Program-made: the position numbers and the translations under genes | Notes under the pieces: generated by a model | What the model was told of the DNA's origin: nothing | Seen by the model: only the letters and a program-made list of their open reading frames with translations | Databases searched by the model: none | DNA from: Cerioporus squamosus | Taxonomy: Eukaryota; Basidiomycota; Agaricomycetes; Polyporales; Polyporaceae | Direction: 5' to 3' | Length of the DNA stretch: 64,000 bases | Assembly: GCA_022592435.1 (NCBI GenBank) | Contig: JABYQS010000052.1 | Coordinates: forward strand, 62,001 to 126,000 | Shown: positions 58,724 through 64,000 of the stretch, piece after piece | Layout of the letters: the number at the start of each line of letters is the position of its first letter | How positions within the stretch are numbered: the stretch's first letter is position 1

Positions 58724-60229
58724 TCAGGTATAGAAGCTGCGACATACCGATCGTGGATCAACCTCTGATCCCTGTCGACAACTCACGCGACTCGGAGTGG
58801 GGACCTCGACTTGCTCGTGCCATAACTCCTCCAACATACTCGTTAACACGACCTTCGGCTTCAGCAAGATGGTCGAGCATGTCTCCCATCGTCCGTCTGC
58901 CCCATCGACCGTCACCATGCGATTCTCCTCGCGGATCAGTCCGAGCTGCGTGGTGCACAGTACGGGGCAAGGCTTGACGGCGGTCCGAGAGCGTTTGGGG
59001 TCGGCCCATTCGTCGTCCATACGCTCGGGGCTGAACATGTCACCGCCCTGCGCAGTGACGGCGAAGAGATCGCGGGAGACGATGCGCTCCCCTGTAACGC
59101 GTTGGAAGTCGAGGGCAAGTCCTGTGATCTCGCGGAGTGCCTCTGAGAAAGCGGACTTCACTTCTGCGAGGAGCTCCTGTGGCGCTCCCTTGACCCCGGA
59201 CGCGAGGAGGATATCGGTGATGTGCTCCGCCAGCATGTCACCTGCGAGATTCTGACGTTCGGTTTCTCCCTCTAGGTTGAACTGCTTGACGTGGACCCGA
59301 GTCATGGCTCTCCATCTCCCCGCAACGGATTGAGGTTCTGAAAATGTGATCAGGAACGAGGTGCACAAAGCATATGCATGGTGCGTACCGCAGTTTTTGA
59401 TGAGCGCGTAGATTCCTTGCAGGAGCGACGGCGTACTTCCGACATAGAAGTCCCAGGTAGCACACAGCCACCTCGTGTAGGCAACCATAGCCGCCTGCAG
59501 CGCGGTCTGCACCAGCACCGAATCCCCATCATGGTCGACTGAGCGGATCGCCAACACAAGGTCAGGAGAAACCAGCCCGGAACTTTTGAGCCTTTCAGCC
59601 GCCTGCTCCGCGTCGGCGTTGCGGCGCACGCGATAGCGTCCTTGGAAGGCGTCGGACGCGCTCGCAGCGGTCTGGAAGATCCTCGAGTTTAATTGTTCGA
59701 GAATGCGCTGAACCTCGCGGTCCGGCACGTCGTCTATCTTGGTGAGGTATGCCTGTGCCTCTCGAAGCTCTATGGACCTAGTCTCCAGAAGAGTAGAGGT
59801 ATCGCGTTGCCCCCGCTTTGCGACGGCCAGAGCACGCTCGAGCTCCCTAGTGTGAGACTCGGCGTGTTGCGCGCGCGACTCCAGGTAAGCCATGTGCTTC
59901 TTCACCGCCTCGTACTCCTCCTTCCGTTGACTCGCGAGACGGCACTCCGCTTCCAGGTGCGACTTGAGCGTGCTCACCGTGCGCCTCCCCTCCATTTCTC
60001 TCTCCCGATATCCCTGCAACTCCTCGTCTCGACACTGTAACGCCTCCTTGAGCGAAGTAATCTCCAGCTCGGCATCTTCGACAGACCGTGTTGGCGCGGG
60101 CGGACTTGGTTGTCCTCGCAAAGGGTCGGTTTCACCGATGACCTCGGGGTCGGACGATCGACGACGTCTGGATAAAGTTGCCATATAGTGCCCGTAGACG
60201 ATGCGAAGCAAGTTGAACAACCAGTTCAT
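58724..60229 (-). CDS. Coiled-coil protein of the Hsp70-linked family (CC4), intact
   Basis: Two minus-strand exons, 60229-59389 and 59337-58724, 484 residues. The 51-nt intron is in frame and could be read through, but the GTACGC donor, TTTCAG acceptor and its position before E-P-Q-S-V-A-G-R-W-R-A-M match the paralogues. The first ATG is 60229; the open frame further upstream has only GTG. The short hydrophobic N-terminus (M-N-W-L-F-N-L-L-R-I-V-Y-G-H-Y-M) is followed by basic R-R-R-R, then coiled coil (about residues 55-165), Q-A-Y-L-T-K-I-D-D-V-P-D-R-E-V, L-V-Q-T-A-L-Q-A-A, G-E-R-I-V-S-R-D-L-F-A, L-C-T-T-Q-L-G-L-I-R-E-E and K-P-K-V-V-L-T-S-M-L-E-E-L. Role unknown; best candidate for a working partner of Hsp70-like C. 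Confidence 0.9.
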   Translation of the reverse strand: MNWLFNLLRIVYGHYMATLSRRRRSSDPEVIGETDPLRGQPSPPAPTRSVEDAELEITSLKEALQCRDEELQGYREREMEGRRTVSTLKSHLEAECRLASQRKEEYEAVKKHMAYLESRAQHAESHTRELERALAVAKRGQRDTSTLLETRSIELREAQAYLTKIDDVPDREVQRILEQLNSRIFQTAASASDAFQGRYRVRRNADAEQAAERLKSSGLVSPDLVLAIRSVDHDGDSVLVQTALQAAMVAYTRWLCATWDFYVGSTPSLLQGIYALIKNCGTHHAYALCTSFLITFSEPQSVAGRWRAMTRVHVKQFNLEGETERQNLAGDMLAEHITDILLASGVKGAPQELLAEVKSAFSEALREITGLALDFQRVTGERIVSRDLFAVTAQGGDMFSPERMDDEWADPKRSRTAVKPCPVLCTTQLGLIREENRMVTVDGADGRWETCSTILLKPKVVLTSMLEELWHEQVEVPTPSRVSCRQGSEVDPRSVCRSFYT

Positions 60230-60382
60230 GGTCTCGGGAAGAGGTGAGAACGTCGACGGTCGTGGCACCTGAAAAGGTCCCTGCACTCAACGCCCTCAGG
60301 AACAAGATGGTCTGTGCATGACAACCAGAATGCCGCTCCATGGCAGGCATATGTCGTTCGATCTACCTCAAGCAGACCTCGA

Positions 60383-60393
60383 CTACCGCAGCA
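60383..60393 (-). promoter_or_regulatory. Shared motif, site C1
   Basis: CTACCGCAGCA on plus (TGCTGCGGTAG on minus). Confidence 0.6.
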
Positions 60394-60569
60394 GCAATGG
60401 AAGCTCGTGCCTCATGCCCGATTTTACGTCCCACAACCGCATCATGCGCACTTGGGCTGCACTTATTCCAGACTGAGAGAGCAGTCCTCTACAACGGGCT
60501 TGTCAGGCGCGGTCGCATGCTCGATGAAGTCGTGGGCCCATCAGCGACGCTTGCTGATCCGCGTTCAAA

Positions 60570-60580
60570 CTACCGCAGCA
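60570..60580 (-). promoter_or_regulatory. Shared motif, site C2
   Basis: CTACCGCAGCA on plus, 104 bp before the Hsp70-like C start codon, identical to C1 over 11 bp. Confidence 0.6.
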
Positions 60581-60683
60581 TCCAGCGCTGAGGTCCAGGA
60601 CCGAGGACCAGCGTGCATGGCCCGACGCGGACATAAATGGTCCCGTTGAGTGGGAAGAATGAATAATCCCCCATCTCCTCGCC

Positions 60684-63182
60684 ATGCCTTCTCTGCAGCC
60701 CTACAGAGGGACCGTCCGCAAGCTGGTCCTTGGTATCGACGTGGGCACCACGTACTCCGGTGTGGCCTACACGATCCTTGATCCTGGCGAAGTCCCGCAA
60801 ATTCTCGGAGTTACCCGGTATGCCCTTAGTATACCTATACGAACGAACGACTGGACTGGAAAGTGACGGCCTCTAGCTTTCCCGGGCAGGAGAACCATGC
60901 TGGAGACTCTAAGATCCCGTCGATCCTGTACTACCGCAGAGATGGGTCCGTCCACTCTGCCGGTGCTCAAGCTGCGGCTCCCGGTATGGACCTGGTGTCA
61001 GAGGACGAAGATCTAACCTTTGTTGAATGGCAAGTACTTCCCCGCCGCTGATCGTTCACAACTGGCTGACGCTACGCTCCTTCGCGACATGAAGGTTCAA
61101 ACTGCATCTCCGCCCGGAACGTCTGGACTCTGACGAGATCAGCCGTAGCGACCTTCCCCCTCTTCCCTCCGGGAAGACAGTTGTCGACGTCTTCGCGGAT
61201 TTCCTTCGCTACCTCTTCGCCTGCGCGCAGGATTACATCCGCGAGACCCATGCCAACGGCGACAGTCTGTGGACGTCGCTTGAGGACCGTATCGAAATCA
61301 TCCTTTCGCACCCGAACGGCTGGGAGGGTCTCCAGCAGGGCAAGATGCGCCAAGCTGCCGTGAAGGGAGGTTTGGTCCCGAACACGTCCGCCGGCCACGC
61401 TCGCGTTCACTTTGTCACAGAGGGTGAAGCCAGCCTCAACTTCTGCATCCAGAGTGGCCTCACCACTGAGAGTCTTCAGGTGCGTCTCCCTCCTGTAACG
61501 CAGACCAGGTACTGACGTCTTACGCTACATCGTCACATAGGAGGGACAGAGTATCATGATCGTCGACGCAGGAGGCGGAACGGTAGACATCAGCAGTTAC
61601 GCTGTCCTGTCGATGTCTCCCGTCTCCGTCGAGGAAGTGACGTCGCCGGATTGTGAGTATCATTCTTTGTTCGATGTGCCTGCCTCGAGCTGATTCCGAT
61701 CATCTCACTCAGGCATCCTTCAAGGTTCCACGCGCGTCAACGTCAGAGCTGAGAAGTTCCTCAAAGGTGACGGCCCGTCTCATGCTGTCTACCACTGATG
61801 ATGACGCCTGACCTGCCTTCCAGAGAGACTGCAGTCGTCTGCTTATGGCAACGACGAGGACATCAAGTCCATGCTCGACGCCTTCGACCAGTCGACCAAA
61901 CCGGTCTTCCGGGACGAGAAGGACTCGTCGTACATCAAGTTCGGTGCCATGAGCTGCAACGATCCGAAGGTCAAGATACGGCGCGGTCAGCTCTTGCTTT
62001 CTGGGTGAGTAGCTTCGATTGTGCAATTTCCGACAGAAACGCTGAGCGCTCGACGACAGGTCTGAGATGGTCTCGTTCTTCCAACCGTGTCTCGATGCGA
62101 TTGTGGACATCATACAGAAGCAGCGGCAAGGCGCAAGTCGAGCGTTGACCGTACGTCCTCCTGCCCCTCAGTCGAACTCAGTCGGTTGACAACACCGTAC
62201 AGACCGTCTTCCTGGTAGGCGGCTTCGCAGCAAGTCCTTGGCTCTACGCCTCGCTGAAGAAGATGCTCACCACGTTAGGGCTCACATTGTGTCGTCCAGA
62301 CTCCCACACGTTGGTCCTTCCCACTTCTTCATATGACACCAGCATAGACCGCTGACTACAATGACATACAGGAACAAAGCAGTTGCAAACGGCGCCGTGT
62401 GCTTCTACCTCGAACACTTCGTTTCCGCTCGGGTGATCAAGATGACCTATGGTACGGAGATTGTTGTCGACTACCGGGCCGACGACCGGGAGCATTTTTC
62501 CCGCCGGGGCTCGCTCTTTACTCGCCCTTCTGGGCGAACCGCGGTCAGGCATGGCTACTCGGCCATCCTCAAGAAGGCGAGTGGTATCCACACGTTCCTT
62601 AATCTGTATCTGACCACGGGACGTCCGTCGGTACCAGGGAGCTCGTGTTCGCGAGAACGAAGAGGAATCTCGCTCGTACAGTATCGAGGCGCACAACCCG
62701 AGGACTTTGGATAGCATCGTCCAGGACGTCCTCGTCTACAGAGGGAAGGACGGAGATCCGCGCTGGGTCGATTGCGAGCCTGGTGAGTTCTTCTGCTCAG
62801 GTGCCCCTTCCATGCCTGACACCCAATCTGGCGCGTAGAGTTGTACACACCTCTCTGCACCATCTACGCTGACACGTCAAAGGTTGCACGACGACCCCTT
62901 GCTGGACCGAACGGCGTGTACTACGTGCAGGACTTCAAGATCGTGCTCCTCTGCGGCCTCACGGAGCTGCAAGCGCAGCTCAGCTGGACAGAGAATGTGA
63001 GTATTTAGTCAACCCCCAGGCTGGTGCCAGTTCGGAACTATGCTGACAGCCAGAGAAATTCAGGGTTTGGAGAAACGGTGCGTGACTGTTGCTTTGGTGC
63101 TGCCGTGCATCGCTTGACACGGATTGTCTTCAGTGGTCCCGCAAAGATTGTGTACGACGACGATCTCCAGGTTTCCCACTAA
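60684..63182 (+). CDS. HSPA12-like Hsp70 family ATPase C, intact
   Basis: Thirteen exons: 60684-60817, 60877-61029, 61095-61479, 61541-61652, 61713-61766, 61824-62004, 62060-62150, 62203-62309, 62372-62576, 62638-62782, 62839-62996, 63064-63077, 63134-63182; 595 residues with frame kept throughout. Motifs: G-I-D-V-G-T-T-Y-S-G-V-A-Y (near residue 20), I-V-D-A-G-G-G-T-V-D-I-S-S-Y (near 230), V-F-L-V-G-G-F-A-A-S-P-W-L-Y (near 375). It should bind and hydrolyse ATP; the C-terminal part is unlike the peptide-binding domain of classical Hsp70 and there is no EEVD tail. Introns 2 (GCAAGT) and 9 (GCGAGT) use rare GC donors. It is the reference for judging the breaks in copies A and B. Head-to-head with the intact CC4. 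Confidence 0.92.
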
Positions 63183-63630
63183 CGTCACATCCCGGCATGT
63201 ATTTTCCTTTTCTAGAGCTCAGTGTCTCATCCTGGTATGCCTCCTTCCATGTATTTCCACACGATAGCGAGATGCTGTATTCACCTATGACCTTTGAAAT
63301 GTGCTGCATCAGTTCCGCTTGCCCCACCGAGGCGTGAATCACTCGGCAAAGAGAGCATCTCACTTCTCCGAGGCATAAGTACCGAAAGATGGCATGATTG
63401 AGTTCAGTCGTCCTTCGTACGGCCGCAGCAGTGATGCCGCTCAAAGGATCACGCCTCAAGTGTTTGAATTTCCCATATGACCGATACAAGCTTACCCTTC
63501 GTCTGTGATCGCGACTGCACGCAGCAGCAGCAGCGGCGTCTTCAGGCTCGAGTCACTCTCGCTGCCGAGCTCCGTCGATAAGTACAGTCGCGCCGGTGAC
63601 CGCTCTCAACCATACAGGAACTCACTCATC
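63183..63630. other. Intergenic and promoter region of the last gene
   Basis: 3' UTR of Hsp70-like C, then the promoter and leader of the hydrolase gene, with a short CAG repeat around 63520-63534. Confidence 0.5.
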
Positions 63631-64000
63631 ATGGACCCCGAGTACGCTGCAGCTCTCGCCGCGAACGCGGCCAATGCGCCCACGGCCTATCAGTCTGCAT
63701 CTCCGACCATAGAAGAGCTTCGGGCTGGCTTCGTCCAGGCTGTCACTATTCCTCACAAGAAGTACCACGAAGAGCGCCTCCCGCCCGGTGAGCCTTGCTC
63801 TGTGCTCGGATGATTATCTGGTCCGGCTCTTACTGACTTCACGCACTCGTAGCTTCCAGCTATGTCGTAGAGGACAAGCGCATCCCTGGACCCGAGGGAG
63901 ACATCCTGGTACGCTGCGTCGTACCCGTTGTCTCGGACGAGACGCGGAAGTTCCCTGTGTTGCTGTGGATCCACGGCGGAGGTACGTACCTACTGCGCTC
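63631..64000 (+). CDS. Alpha/beta hydrolase (HSL-like esterase/lipase), 5' part only
   Basis: Exons 63631-63787 and 63853-63981 (GTACGT donor), continuing beyond the window. The 95 visible residues start M-D-P-E-Y-A-A-A-L-A-A-N, pass through I-P-G-P-E-G-D-I-L-V-R and end at L-L-W-I-H-G-G, the start of the H-G-G-G oxyanion-hole motif of hormone-sensitive-lipase-type carboxylesterases. No signal peptide is seen, so it is probably intracellular. The catalytic Ser, Asp and His lie outside the window. Confidence 0.8.

Larger units (their letters stand above)
60230..60683. promoter_or_regulatory. Bidirectional promoter, Hsp70-like C / CC4
   Basis: 454 bp between the start codons, with two copies of the shared motif on minus (60383-60393, 60570-60580) and a CATAAATG TATA-like word near 60634 on the Hsp70 side. 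Confidence 0.72.

Overview
The window looks like a gene-dense chromosome segment of a GC-rich agaricomycete (mushroom-forming basidiomycete), most plausibly a polypore-like wood decayer. Almost every gene is split by many short introns (about 45-80 nt) with GTRNGT donors and a CTRAC-like branch point before the acceptor. The gene content (F-box and DUF6535 families, eqolisin proteases, HSPA12-like Hsp70s, a PARP-E2 fusion) is typical of that group. I saw no rRNA, tRNA, CRISPR or intact transposon. Gene models are spliced by eye; exon ends come from splice consensus, reading-frame continuity and comparison of paralogues inside the window.

Layout: a partial F-box gene (1-857, minus) is followed by a Prm10/ThrE-like membrane transporter (3604-7027), a second F-box gene (8313-9796), an epoxide-hydrolase gene with a decayed neighbouring copy (10201-12330, minus), a 1373-residue ankyrin protein (13254-19143) and a 67-residue SMP-like miniprotein (19388-19801, minus). 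Three secreted glutamic proteases (eqolisins) lie at 21984-22925, 25085-26066 (both minus) and 28782-29725 (plus), separated by apparently non-coding DNA. Next come an Hsp70/coiled-coil block (30998-37309), a DUF6535 membrane protein (37699-40180), a single-span surface protein (40912-42759), an F-box pseudogene (44902-45660), a PARP plus UBE2Q-type E2 fusion (46890-51442), another F-box gene (51772-53183) and a second Hsp70/coiled-coil block (54045-63182). The window ends in an alpha/beta hydrolase gene.

The most unusual feature is a repeated module. Three HSPA12-like Hsp70 genes (32943-35442, 55923-58408, 60684-63182) are each transcribed head-to-head from a gene for an uncharacterised coiled-coil protein (35869-37309, 54045-55502, 58724-60229). 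The start codons lie 420-454 bp apart, and each shared intergenic region carries two copies of a motif around GCTGCGGTAG. A fourth coiled-coil gene (30998-32523) lies tail-to-tail with the first Hsp70 gene. This suggests a co-regulated chaperone-like ATPase/coiled-coil partner system that has been duplicated in place.

Many otherwise well-preserved genes carry a single 1-2 nt frameshift (6.7, 35.2, 39.75, 50.76, 54.27 and 56.45 kb, perhaps 57.27 and 9.78 kb). Either the assembly has uncorrected indels or several genes are recent pseudogenes; the Hsp70 pair at 58724-63182 is intact.
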